Counted from the first letter of the stretch, positions 16,370 through 23,756 are shown. The stretch is 64,000 nucleotides of DNA from Paenibacillus vietnamensis (GCF_020169515.1 NZ_JAHMHW010000006.1:62001-126000); one strand, 5' to 3'. Made by a program: numbers and translations. Notes: generated by a model from the sequence alone, not told the origin.

Positions 16370-17017
16370 ATGGCGGTTGCATGGATGAAGAGCAAGTATC
16401 TCCAGCTGGCGTGGGCAATGATGAAGACGGGAATCATCGGCTATGGCGGGGGCCCCTCCGTTATTCCGCTGATCCGGTACGAGGCGGTTACGAACTACAA
16501 ATGGATGGAGGATGAAGAGTTCGGCGAAATTTTGGCGCTTTCAAATGCGCTGCCGGGGCCGATCGCAACCAAGATTGCCGCTTATCTCGGCTATCGGGAG
16601 AAAGGCATGCTCGGCGCCGTCGTGTCGGTGCTCGCACATATACTCCCTTCGGGCATCGCGATGATTCTGCTGCTCAGCTTCGTGCAATTTTTGAGCGGCG
16701 CCGCATTTATACAAGGGATGATCGGTGCGGTCATTCCGGTCATTTCGGTCATGCTCGGCATGATGGCCTATGAATTTGGCGAAAGAGCCGTGAAAGGGCT
16801 GGGCATTTATGCCGGCATCGCCTTTTTTGCGCTGGCGTTCGGGCTGCTTCAGGGCATCCGCCTGCATCCCGCCATCGTCATTTTATTATTCCTTGGATAT
16901 GGTGCGTTACATCTAAGAACGGTCGCGGCGCTGAAGCGGCGCAAGGAGAGAAAACATCGGAAGCGCCTGCAGCGGGCGAATGAGAAAGGGGGCGGCATCA
17001 CGCGTGGCATGGATTGA
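16370..17017 (+). CDS. ywrB: CHR-family transporter, first half (chromate transporter type)
   Basis: A 215-residue membrane protein with about six hydrophobic segments and one CHR domain: GIIGYGGGPSVIPLI (about 22-36) and LALSNALPGPIATKIAAYLG (about 55-74) are its two signatures. Short-chain CHR proteins act in pairs of opposite topology; this is the first of the pair, matching YwrB (Chr3N). An alternative start is ATG 16385. The basic tail KRRKERKHRKRLQR lies in the cytoplasm. Chromate efflux is the known activity, but the linked genes suggest another anion may be the natural substrate. Confidence 0.92.
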   Translation: MAVAWMKSKYLQLAWAMMKTGIIGYGGGPSVIPLIRYEAVTNYKWMEDEEFGEILALSNALPGPIATKIAAYLGYREKGMLGAVVSVLAHILPSGIAMILLLSFVQFLSGAAFIQGMIGAVIPVISVMLGMMAYEFGERAVKGLGIYAGIAFFALAFGLLQGIRLHPAIVILLFLGYGALHLRTVAALKRRKERKHRKRLQRANEKGGGITRGMD

Positions 17018-17558
17018 ATGGTTTAACCTGATCATCGGCTTTTTTATCGCAAATGCGCTCGGCTACGGCGGCGGCCCCGCCTCCATTCCGCTGATGTACC
17101 GCGAAATCGTGACGAACCACGGGTGGACGACGCCGAGCGAGTTCTCGAACATTTTGGCTCTCGGCAACGCGCTTCCGGGCCCGATCGCCACAAAAATTGC
17201 GGCATTCGTCGGCTACGACACCGGCGGCTGGGTCGGCTCCGTGCTGGCATTGGCGGCTACGATCGTTCCGTCGGCGGCTGCGCTTATCCTTCTGCTCAAG
17301 GTGCTCCAGCGCCACCGCCAATCGTCCGTCGTTAAAGGAATGACGCTTCTCGTGCAGCCGGTGATCGCCGTCATGATGCTGCTGCTCACCTGGCAGATGG
17401 GCGAAAGCTCCATCGAATCGATCGGCATCGTCCAATCGCTCATTATCGCGGCCGTCGCCTTCTGGGCGATGCAAATCCGCAAAATCCATCCGGCCATCGT
17501 CATCGTCGCCGCTTTCGCTTACGGCGGATTGGTCATCCCACATTTGAATGTGATGTAA
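17004..17558 (+). CDS. ywrA: CHR-family transporter, second half
   Basis: A 184-residue membrane protein starting at GTG 17004, with GAAAGGGGG upstream, overlapping the preceding gene by 14 bp. It repeats the CHR signatures: ANALGYGGGPASIPLMYREI and LALGNALPGPIATKIAAFVG. It corresponds to YwrA (Chr3C) and should form the heterodimer with the preceding protein. A rho-independent terminator follows the stop directly, ending the ywrC-ywrB-ywrA operon. Confidence 0.92.
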   Translation: MAWIEWFNLIIGFFIANALGYGGGPASIPLMYREIVTNHGWTTPSEFSNILALGNALPGPIATKIAAFVGYDTGGWVGSVLALAATIVPSAAALILLLKVLQRHRQSSVVKGMTLLVQPVIAVMMLLLTWQMGESSIESIGIVQSLIIAAVAFWAMQIRKIHPAIVIVAAFAYGGLVIPHLNVM

Positions 17559-17562
17559 GGAT

Positions 17563-17589
17563 AAAGACACCTTTTGGGGTGTCTTTTTT
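17563..17589 (+). terminator. Intrinsic terminator of the ywrCBA operon
   Basis: AAAGACACC (17563-17571), TTTT loop, GGGGTGTC and a run of T (17584-17589), 5 bases after the stop. Confidence 0.9.
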
Positions 17590-17794
17590 AGTCCGCTAAA
17601 GTTCTTTTGTTTTCATTCACTTGAGAGGAGCTGTATATTGCCTTTATGCCTTTTTTCTTTAGATGCCCTACAATAAACTGCAATAGCCCTTTACCACCAC
17701 CTTTGCCTCTGTAATCCGGGTGAACCATTATAAGTCCAATATATGGGTATTTTGACCGCAATAATTTTCCGATCAGATGAGGCATACGTTTCAA
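17588..17794 (-). pseudogene. GNAT acetyltransferase remnant, truncated at both ends
   Basis: A 68-codon frame whose middle is the acetyl-CoA-binding core of a GNAT N-acetyltransferase: PYIGLIMVHPDYRGKGGGKG followed by LLQFIVGHLKKKGIKAIYSS. It lacks the N-terminal half and the final strands, ending abruptly (NENKRTLAD) where the ywr terminator begins. A TTG at 17794 overlaps the NUDIX stop (TTGA), so it may still be translated by coupling, but a complete enzyme would need about 80 more residues. It is best explained as a fragment left at the boundary of the AT-rich island. Confidence 0.75.
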
Positions 17795-18279
17795 TCCTTT
17801 CTTTCGAACACTTGTCTTTCCAGTTGATGATCTTCTATTAACTCTATATTTTTCTTGTTTTCCACATAGGTCCGGATCTCTTTCTTGATGTTAGGAAATA
17901 GCACAATGGAATCTAATTCTTGTAGTGGTATCCACTTTACTGCAGATTGATGAGGATCGGGTTTCGAAGGTAATTGTGGAATAGAATTTTCTTTTAATTT
18001 GCATTCAAATATAAGACTTAACGAATGAGGATCATGATTGCTGTATTCTCCGGACTGTTTGTGTGGAGCCATTTCATAGATCAAAGCTAGTGGTCCGACT
18101 GTTACTTCAGCTGTCGTTTCTTCAAATACCTCTCTAACGACACCCTCTTTAATCGTCTCACCAGGTTCTAATCCTCCGCCGGGAAGATTATAATGAATTC
18201 CATTTTCGCTATATTCCACGAGAAGAACACAATCGTTCTGTATGATTAAGCCTGTACATCTTATTCTGACATGTGGCAT
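17791..18279 (-). CDS. NUDIX hydrolase
   Basis: A 162-residue protein with a complete Nudix box, GGGLEPGETIKEGVVREVFEETTAEV split as GGLEPGETI...REVFEETTAEV (about residues 34-59), which binds Mg2+ and cleaves nucleoside diphosphates linked to another group X. The N-terminal VRIRCTGLIIQNDCVLLVEY strand pair is typical. Specific substrate unknown (ADP-ribose pyrophosphatase or MutT-like). Codon use is AT-rich compared with the genes on either side, like the DUF6933 gene beside it, indicating acquisition by transfer. Confidence 0.9.
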   Translation of the reverse strand: MPHVRIRCTGLIIQNDCVLLVEYSENGIHYNLPGGGLEPGETIKEGVVREVFEETTAEVTVGPLALIYEMAPHKQSGEYSNHDPHSLSLIFECKLKENSIPQLPSKPDPHQSAVKWIPLQELDSIVLFPNIKKEIRTYVENKKNIELIEDHQLERQVFERKD

Positions 18280-18316
18280 GAGCTAGTCCTTCTTTCTTTA
18301 GTTATTTATAATTCCT

Positions 18317-18817
18317 TTAATTTCCCTCCATCTGGTAGTTCTTACGGTCTTTGATTGCTTCTCTGAAAACATTAATGGGTTCGTAGTAGTCAATTGGTTT
18401 ATGAATTAATCTGTTCAACCACTTCAATCGCTGGATATTGTCATTAAAATTATCTTCTAAAAAAAACGTAACTTCATTCATCGTCCCTAATACACTTCTG
18501 CTGTTGGTTTTTGATATGACGATTTCCGACCCAAACTCTAAATAGGCATTGATTTCATTCTCTTTGAAGCCTTCGTGGAGTAAATATTCCCTGAGTGTCA
18601 CTAAAAATTTATCTTTCAGCCGCTCTAACTGACCAGTCCGTATACCATCAATAATTACAGATAATCTGGTTAAATCATTTACGAACACGATGTGTTTGCG
18701 TTTGTTTAAGTTATAGATATTTACATGCCAGCTAAAAAGCGAGGGAAAATTATTGATTTCAATTGGGGTTGCTTTCATGTCTTTCAATAAATTTTTAGTA
18801 AGTCTTAAAATAATCAA
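18317..18817 (-). CDS. DUF6933-like protein
   Basis: A 166-residue soluble protein. The opening IILRLTKNLLKDMKATPIEI, then LFSWHVNIYNLNKRKHIVFV and NDLTRLSVIIDGI, is the pattern I recall for DUF6933, a family of unknown function found in Firmicutes near mobile genes. No catalytic motif is evident. It sits in the same AT-rich island as the NUDIX gene, 37 bp upstream of it on the same strand, so the two may be co-transcribed. Confidence 0.75.
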   Translation of the reverse strand: MIILRLTKNLLKDMKATPIEINNFPSLFSWHVNIYNLNKRKHIVFVNDLTRLSVIIDGIRTGQLERLKDKFLVTLREYLLHEGFKENEINAYLEFGSEIVISKTNSRSVLGTMNEVTFFLEDNFNDNIQRLKWLNRLIHKPIDYYEPINVFREAIKDRKNYQMEGN

Positions 18818-18984
18818 TATTCTCTTCCTTTCTCGTACTGGATTTAAGCGTACGCTACGAGTCGTTCATCCGCTCAACCATCTTTATAATCAACCTCAGA
18901 ACCAAATCGCTTGGATATAATTCATTTAAGAAGCTTTTCGGGTTCACTTCTTTTTCCAGTTATGTTATCATAAATTATAAAGAA

Positions 18985-19006
18985 GCCGAGTGCGGTAACA
19001 CTCGGC
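18985..19006. terminator. Hairpin near the toxin-like gene
   Basis: GCCGAGTG (18985-18992) pairs with CACTCGGC (18999-19006). On the minus strand it is followed by TTCTTTATAA, so it could end transcription from the small toxin-like gene if the first hairpin is read through, or lie inside an antisense RNA. Confidence 0.5.
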
Positions 19007-19054
19007 CCAACAATTGGCTTGGATGGGTTTATCCCTTCTAGAGTCTAGACGAAT

Positions 19055-19092
19055 AAGAACCCACCTGGGCGCTAACCTTAGGGTGGGTTCTT
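19055..19092. terminator. Terminator overlapping the toxin stop codon
   Basis: AAGAACCCACC (19055-19065) pairs with GGTGGGTTCTT (19082-19092), an 11-bp perfect stem. The toxin TAA lies in its right arm. On the plus strand TTACTTTCTCTT follows, so it could also end an antisense RNA. An antisense RNA converging on a toxin 3' end is the usual type I toxin-antitoxin layout. Confidence 0.6.
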
Positions 19093-19186
19093 ACTTTCTC
19101 TTGTTGTTTGAATTGATGTATGTTAGAAGTGCAAGGATAAACGATCCAAATAGAAACATGATCATTATTGCATCTTTAACTTCCAT
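19091..19186 (-). CDS. Putative holin-like type I toxin (31 aa)
   Basis: A 31-codon gene with a perfect ribosome site (AAAGGAGGTGA, 5 nt spacing). The product MEVKDAIMIMFLFGSFILAL continues LTYINSNNKRK: a short N-terminal acidic stretch, one transmembrane helix and a basic tail. This is the pattern of the small hydrophobic toxins of Firmicutes type I systems and of the family annotated as putative holin-like toxin. An extended -10 promoter (TGGTACAAT, 19253-19245) is upstream. The antitoxin RNA is not proven; the converging hairpin at 19055-19092 marks where it would lie. Expected effect is membrane depolarisation when over-expressed. Confidence 0.75.
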   Translation of the reverse strand: MEVKDAIMIMFLFGSFILALLTYINSNNKRK

Positions 19187-19244
19187 GGCCTCACCTCCTT
19201 TCGAAGGGAAACCATGCCCACCCAAGATTCAATTGTCTTTCCCT

Positions 19245-19273
19245 ATTGTACCATCATCTACCAACGATATGAA
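19245..19273 (-). promoter_or_regulatory. Extended -10 promoter of the toxin-like gene
   Basis: On the minus strand TTCATA (19273-19268), 17-nt spacer ending TGG, then TACAAT (19250-19245). The TG motif one base before the -10 compensates for the weak -35. Confidence 0.6.
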
Positions 19274-19297
19274 GAACAATTGTTCGATGTTTTAAAG

Positions 19298-19334
19298 AAA
19301 AAGCAGCAGATCCGCCCGGACCCGCTGCTTTTTT
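19298..19334. terminator. Intrinsic terminator after the TIM-barrel gene
   Basis: AAAAAGCAGC ... GCTGCTTTTTT, usable in both directions; it follows the minus-strand gene ending at 19342. Confidence 0.75.
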
Positions 19335-19341
19335 CGTCGAT

Positions 19342-20163
19342 TTATACCCGTCCCCGAATCCCCTCGATATACGCTTTCGACTGCGCCATCTGATTCTCCC
19401 GAGCTTCCTCCATAATGATGTTCACATGAGGCTTGTACTGATTAAGAAGCTTCATGTACAGCTCATAATTCATCGTACCGAAGCCGGCCGGGGCGACGCC
19501 GAGGGAGCCGTCTTCCAGCAGCATGCGGTCCTTGGCATGGGCCGCGATGATGCGGCTGCCGAGCAGATCGAACGCTTCCTCGATCACATCGTTCTGCCGC
19601 GCAAAATTTTCCGCCGTCATCAGGTTGCCCGGGTCGATCACGACGCCGATATTCGACGAAGGAACCTCCTCCAGCATCCTTGCCAGCTCTGGAGCAGTTC
19701 CGACCAGATGGCCGCCCGCCGCCTCCAGCCCGACAAATACGCCCCACTTCTCGGCTTCCTCCGCCAGCTCCGCAAGCGTTGCCTTCATCGTAGTCCAATC
19801 GCTGTCCGTATAGCCGCCTTCAATCCGGCCGGTCTCGAACGCAACCATTGGGGCGCCGAAAAACCGGGCATACCGCAAAAGCTCCTTGAACCGCTCAACG
19901 TTTACGCGCCGCTGCTCCTCGTTCCTGTCGACCATATTCAAATAACAGCCGAGTACGGAAATCGAGACGCCGTGCTTGTCGAATTCCTCTCCAATTGCGC
20001 TTGCCAGTCCTGGGCTCAAACGGCCCGGTCTGCCGAAATCGATATCGCTGACCGCTTTCCACAGGGCAAGCTGCATATGCGTGAAACCGGCGGCTGCCAA
20101 CTTAGGTGCAAGCTCCTTGTAAGGTACGCTTCCGAATAAATGGGCTAATACGCCAACTGACAT
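19342..20163 (-). CDS. Sugar phosphate isomerase/epimerase family (xylose isomerase-like TIM barrel)
   Basis: A 273-residue cytoplasmic TIM barrel of the AP-endonuclease-2/xylose isomerase-like class. Metal-binding segments are in order: AFETGRIEGGY (about 108-118), VGLEAAGGHLV (about 143-153), NIGVVIDPGNLM (about 171-182), AHAKD (about 209-213) and IIMEEARENQ near the C terminus, consistent with a Glu-Asp-His-Glu metal site. Members interconvert keto sugars (tagatose/psicose epimerases, hydroxypyruvate isomerase, inosose pathway enzymes). Substrate is not determinable. It stands alone, between a terminator and a dispersed structured element. Confidence 0.88.
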   Translation of the reverse strand: MSVGVLAHLFGSVPYKELAPKLAAAGFTHMQLALWKAVSDIDFGRPGRLSPGLASAIGEEFDKHGVSISVLGCYLNMVDRNEEQRRVNVERFKELLRYARFFGAPMVAFETGRIEGGYTDSDWTTMKATLAELAEEAEKWGVFVGLEAAGGHLVGTAPELARMLEEVPSSNIGVVIDPGNLMTAENFARQNDVIEEAFDLLGSRIIAAHAKDRMLLEDGSLGVAPAGFGTMNYELYMKLLNQYKPHVNIIMEEARENQMAQSKAYIEGIRGRV

Positions 20164-20177
20164 GAGACCTTCTCCTT

Positions 20178-20278
20178 CAAGCGTAAACGCCTGCAGCCAG
20201 CCTTAGGCGGCAGAGTCCGTTTCGCGATGAATTTTAAGTTAATGAATAGCTGTGAAGCATATAAATCCTTAAAATTTT
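20178..20278 (+). repeat. Dispersed structured element, copy 3 (short form)
   Basis: Begins CAAGCGTAAACGCCTG, contains TTAGGCGGCAGAGTCCGTTT and CGCGATG, and ends with a hairpin AATTTTAAG ... CTTAAAATT. The stem sequence differs from copies 1 and 4 but pairing is kept. It ends 1 bp from the yidC stop. Confidence 0.8.
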
Positions 20279-20279
20279 G

Positions 20280-21104
20280 TTATACGCCGCCCTCCAGCGC
20301 GACCTCCGCCTTCGGAGCGTACATTTTTTTGGCTAAATACGATTGCGCAATCATGAACAAGCCGCCCGTCACCCAATAGAGCGAGATCGCAGCCGGCGCC
20401 GACAAAGCGAACACACCCATCATTACCGGGGACAAATATCCCATAAACGCGAGCTGCTTCTGCTGCGCCGGATCAGATCCGGGCTGTGCCGTTTGAGATA
20501 CCTTGAATTGGACAAAATAAACCAACGCCGCCAAGATCGGCAATGCGATATCCGGCGAGCCGAGCTTAAACCAGAGGAACGAATGATCCGCCAGCTCCGG
20601 CGTCAGCTTGATCGCCGAGTAAAGGCCCATCAGGATCGGCATCTGAAGCAGCATCGGCAGGCAGCCGACGGCCAGCGGGTTGACCTGGTGCTTCTGGTAC
20701 AGCTGCATGGTCTCCTGCTGGAGCTTCTGCTTGGACTCCGGATCCGTCTTTCCTTTGTACTTCTCCTGCAGCTGCTTCAGCTCAGGCTGAAGCACTGCCA
20801 TTTTTTGCTTCATCCGGTGCTGTGAACGATACTGGCGCATCATTAACGGCAGCAGCAGCAGCCTGATGATCAAAGTAATGCCGATAATCGCCAGCCCGTA
20901 GCTGCCGCTAAATGAATCGGCCAAATACTGAAGCACCGCCGACAACGGGTAAATCACATAGTGGTTGAAAATACCCGGAGTATCGCTGTCAATCGTACCG
21001 CTGGCCGTGCCGCAGCCGCTGATCAGCAGCAGGCCGGCCGTCATTGCGCCGATCAATAAGGAACGGCTGTATTTAAGGGAAGGGAACACATTGTTTTTTC
21101 GCAT
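20280..21104 (-). CDS. yidC: YidC/Oxa1-family membrane protein insertase
   Basis: A 274-residue insertase. The start MRKNNVF at 21104 has AGGAGG 7 nt upstream. Residues 1-27 end in a lipobox (LLLISGC), as in other Gram-positive YidC/SpoIIIJ lipoproteins. Five transmembrane segments follow the usual pattern, with the conserved Arg in ITLIIRLLLLPLMMRQYRSQ (TM1), a cytoplasmic coiled coil (LQPELKQLQEKYKGKTDPES), and VNPLAVGCLPMLLQMPI. It inserts Sec-dependent and independent membrane proteins. It is not beside rpmH/rnpA, so it is likely the second, inducible paralogue (YidC2-like). Its ribosome site is half buried in a stem, and a leader ORF overlaps its start. Confidence 0.95.
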   Translation of the reverse strand: MRKNNVFPSLKYSRSLLIGAMTAGLLLISGCGTASGTIDSDTPGIFNHYVIYPLSAVLQYLADSFSGSYGLAIIGITLIIRLLLLPLMMRQYRSQHRMKQKMAVLQPELKQLQEKYKGKTDPESKQKLQQETMQLYQKHQVNPLAVGCLPMLLQMPILMGLYSAIKLTPELADHSFLWFKLGSPDIALPILAALVYFVQFKVSQTAQPGSDPAQQKQLAFMGYLSPVMMGVFALSAPAAISLYWVTGGLFMIAQSYLAKKMYAPKAEVALEGGV

Positions 21105-21397
21105 CGAAATCCTCCTCGTTTGTTTGAACATGCGATCACAAACGAGGCGCTGCAGTTTGAAATATCGTCATCGGGCGATTCCTTCCGCTTCACCTTCCGG
21201 ACCAGCCAGTGGCGGAGCGGTATGACGCGCAGAAGCACTAACGGCAGTGGCGCGAACGCCGGCGCGACGGCACGGCTTCGTTCCACGTACCAGCTAGCTT
21301 CTGAATTGAGGTGCGAAGCATACGAATACGCCAGTGTATAAAGCAAACTAATCGATATAAAGTACGGAATAAGCTCGTGCAGCTCCAGCTCGAACAA
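21053..21397 (-). CDS. Leader ORF upstream of yidC; candidate MifM-like translation-arrest sensor
   Basis: A 114-codon frame starting at TTG 21397, 8 nt after GGGAGG, and overlapping the yidC start by 52 bp. Residues 9-27 (LIPYFISISLLYTLAYSYA) are one membrane segment. After a linker come RVIPLRHWLVRKVKRKESP and DDDISN (residues 57-81). In B. subtilis, MifM is a membrane-targeted nascent chain that stalls its ribosome (arrest region, from memory, WIRKVFRMNSPVNDEED) when insertion fails and thereby exposes the yidC2 ribosome site. Here the Asp-rich stretch ends 15 nt before the stem that hides the yidC site. Overall similarity to MifM is low, so the role is inferred from layout; it could also be an unrelated small membrane protein. 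Confidence 0.6.
   Translation of the reverse strand: MFELELHELIPYFISISLLYTLAYSYASHLNSEASWYVERSRAVAPAFAPLPLVLLRVIPLRHWLVRKVKRKESPDDDISNCSASFVIACSNKRGGFRCEKTMCSLPLNTAVPY
21111..21147 (-). promoter_or_regulatory. Stem-loop occluding the yidC ribosome-binding site
   Basis: On the minus strand CCTCGTTTGT (21147-21138) pairs perfectly with ACAAACGAGG (21123-21114), 14-nt loop. The yidC site AGGAGG is 21116-21111, so its first three bases are in the stem. A ribosome held at leader codons 76-81 would reach the foot of the stem. Confidence 0.75.
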
Positions 21398-21504
21398 TGA
21401 GTTCACCTCCCTTCATGATGTCCCTAAGCAAAAATAGATTTGATGGCACATGGATATTATAACAATAATTGAAAAACTTGCTTGAAAAACGTTAGCTTCG
21501 GTTA

Positions 21505-21534
21505 TTTACAAATAAGCGGCTCTAATCTTATACT
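21505..21534 (+). promoter_or_regulatory. SigA-type promoter of the amino acid ABC transporter
   Basis: TTTACA (21505-21510), 18-nt spacer, TATACT (21529-21534), 44 bases before the start codon. Confidence 0.65.
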
Positions 21535-21577
21535 TTCTAAGTTGTTCAGTAAAACATCTTAGAAGAAAGAGGACATC

Positions 21578-23041
21578 ATGACCAGAAAAAAGCTTAACAC
21601 CCTTTTCGTTGCACTCGTCGCTTTCCTGCTTCTGTTTCTGATGACCGGTCCTGCCGGACAAGCTTCCGCTGCCCAGGCCGAGCCGAAAAAGAAGCTGGTG
21701 ATGGGCACCTCGCCAGATTACCCGCCATACGAAAGCGTAGATGCAAAAAATAACGGCGAAATCGTAGGCATGGACATCGATATAGCCAAGTATATCACCA
21801 GCCAGCTGGGATATGAACTGGAAATCGCGAGCATGGATTTCAATGGGTTGATTGCCGCCCTTCAAACCGGCCGCGTCGACTTTGTCATGTCCGCAATGTC
21901 CGCTACGGACGAACGACGTCAGAACGTTGATTTTTCCGATTACTATTACGCAGCCCGGAACACGATCGTTTCTAAAAAATCGGCACCGTTCGAAACGCTC
22001 GAATCCCTTTCCGGCAAGCTGGTAGGAACGCAGCTCGGCTCTACCCAGGATTTGTTCGCCGAAACGATTGAAGGCGCTCAGCTGAAGAAGCTGAACAAAA
22101 TTCCGGATCTCATACAGGAGCTCAACTCGGGCCGGATCGACGCCGCTATCGTGGAAGACGCAGTCGCGGTCGAAATGACGAACGCGAATCCCGACCTTGC
22201 GATGAATTTTTTGCCGGCGGATTTAGAGGAGAATGGCTACGCCATCGCGTTTCCGAAGCAGTCGGAGCTCGTCGCCTCCTTTAACGGCGTGCTATCCGAC
22301 ATGAAAGAGGAAGGCAAGCTCGACGAAATCTCACGTAAATGGTTTCCTGAGCCGGAGAAGCCGGCCGATAAGCTGCTAGGTATTAATATCGATTTCAGCG
22401 TGCTGAAGGGGTATATTCCCTATATCCTGAAAGGCGTTTACGTGACGCTGCTGTTCACCCTCGTTTCCGCGCTGTTCGGTCTCGTATGGGGTACCGTTTT
22501 GTCATTGTTCAAAATATCCGGCATCAAGCCGCTCGAATGGTTCGCCACCGCCTATACTTCGGTATTCCGCGGCACGCCGCTGCTCGTTCAGCTTACGCTG
22601 ATCTATTACGCCACTCCGCAGCTGACCGGCTACGACATTCCGGCGTTAATGGCGGCAGGTTTGGCGTTTGGCCTCAACTCCGCGGCCTATTTGTCCGAAA
22701 CGATCCGCGGCGGCATAATGGCCGTCGACAAAGGGCAAAGGGAAGCGGCGATCGCACTCGGCGTGCCATACCGCAAAATGATGGTCCGCATCATTTTCCC
22801 GCAGGCTTTGCGCAATATTTTGCCCGCTCTCGTCAACGAATGCGTCGCTTTGCTGAAGGAATCGTCGCTCGTGTCCGTTATCGGCGTCGCCGATCTGATG
22901 CGCCGTGCGGACGTGGTGCGCTCCAACGAATTCAGGGCGTTGGAGGCGCTGCTGTTCATTGCCGCCATCTATTACGTGCTGGTGCTCATTCTGACTACAT
23001 TTGCCCGCATGCTTGAAAGGAGGCTTCGCCGCAGTGATTAA
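21578..23041 (+). CDS. Polar amino acid ABC transporter: substrate-binding protein fused to permease
   Basis: A 487-residue fusion. Residues 1-32 form a signal segment (LFVALVAFLLLFLMTGPAGQ, then ASAAQ). Residues about 39-265 are a family 3 binding domain (LVMGTSPDYPPYESVD, MDIDIAKYI, LQTGRVDFVMSAMSATDERR). Residues about 275-480 are the permease with the HisMQ-type signature (TSVFRGTPLLVQLTLIYY) and the EAA loop (GQREAAIALGVPYRKMMVRI). Binding-permease fusions of this kind occur in glutamine/arginine systems of Firmicutes, where each half-transporter carries its own receptor. It overlaps the ATPase gene by 8 bp. Ligand likely glutamine, glutamate or a basic amino acid. Confidence 0.94.
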   Translation: MTRKKLNTLFVALVAFLLLFLMTGPAGQASAAQAEPKKKLVMGTSPDYPPYESVDAKNNGEIVGMDIDIAKYITSQLGYELEIASMDFNGLIAALQTGRVDFVMSAMSATDERRQNVDFSDYYYAARNTIVSKKSAPFETLESLSGKLVGTQLGSTQDLFAETIEGAQLKKLNKIPDLIQELNSGRIDAAIVEDAVAVEMTNANPDLAMNFLPADLEENGYAIAFPKQSELVASFNGVLSDMKEEGKLDEISRKWFPEPEKPADKLLGINIDFSVLKGYIPYILKGVYVTLLFTLVSALFGLVWGTVLSLFKISGIKPLEWFATAYTSVFRGTPLLVQLTLIYYATPQLTGYDIPALMAAGLAFGLNSAAYLSETIRGGIMAVDKGQREAAIALGVPYRKMMVRIIFPQALRNILPALVNECVALLKESSLVSVIGVADLMRRADVVRSNEFRALEALLFIAAIYYVLVLILTTFARMLERRLRRSD

Positions 23042-23756
23042 CGTGACCGGCTTAACGAAGACCTTTGGAAAAAACCAGGTGCTGAAAGGCATCACAACCA
23101 CCGTGGAAAAAGGGGAGGTCGTCGCGCTGATCGGGCCGTCCGGCTCAGGCAAGTCTACCTTTCTCCGCTGCTTGAACATGCTCGAGACTCCTACGACGGG
23201 CACGATTACGATCGACGGCATCGCCATCACCGACCCGAAAACCGATATCGCACGCGTTCGCCAGCGAATCGGCATGGTTTTCCAGCATTTTCACCTGTTC
23301 CCGCACATGACCGTGCTGGACAATATTACGTTCGCGCCGATCGAAGTGAAGGGTCTGAAGCCGGAAGCAGCTCGCGTTAAGGCTCGGGAGCTGCTCGCGC
23401 GCGTCGGCTTGTCCGACAAAGCGGACAGCTATCCGTCCCGACTGTCCGGCGGCCAAAAGCAGCGGGTGGCGATTGCCCGCAGCCTGGCGATGGAGCCTGA
23501 CATCATGCTGTTCGACGAGCCGACCTCGGCGCTTGATCCGGAGATGGTCAAGGAGGTTTTAAACGTCATCCGCAGCCTTGCCGACAGCGGCATGACGATG
23601 CTGATCGTGACCCACGAGATGAAATTCGCCCGCGAGGCCGCAGATACGATTTACTTCCTCGACGACGGCAAGCTCGTTGAGCGCACGAAGCCGGAGCAAT
23701 TTTTCACAAGCCCCCAAAGCGAGCGCGCCGCCCGCTTCCTGGAGCAAGTATTATAA
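23034..23756 (+). CDS. Polar amino acid ABC transporter ATP-binding protein (GlnQ type)
   Basis: A 240-residue ATPase starting at GTG 23034, with AAAGGAGG about 11 nt upstream inside the permease gene. Walker A GPSGSGKST (about 37-45), Q-loop MVFQHFHLFPHM, signature LSGGQKQRVAIARSL (about 140-154), Walker B IMLFDEPTSALDPE and the switch His in VTHE are all present. The motif set (FQHFHLFPHMTVLDN) is that of the amino-acid-importing PAAT group. It powers the fused receptor-permease encoded just upstream; a terminator follows at 23765. Confidence 0.96.
   Translation: MINVTGLTKTFGKNQVLKGITTTVEKGEVVALIGPSGSGKSTFLRCLNMLETPTTGTITIDGIAITDPKTDIARVRQRIGMVFQHFHLFPHMTVLDNITFAPIEVKGLKPEAARVKARELLARVGLSDKADSYPSRLSGGQKQRVAIARSLAMEPDIMLFDEPTSALDPEMVKEVLNVIRSLADSGMTMLIVTHEMKFAREAADTIYFLDDGKLVERTKPEQFFTSPQSERAARFLEQVL

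Noticed and set aside
16370-17558. Chromate resistance operon
   Set aside because: CHR family and ywr gene order are clear, but neighbours point to another anion; resistance is not established.
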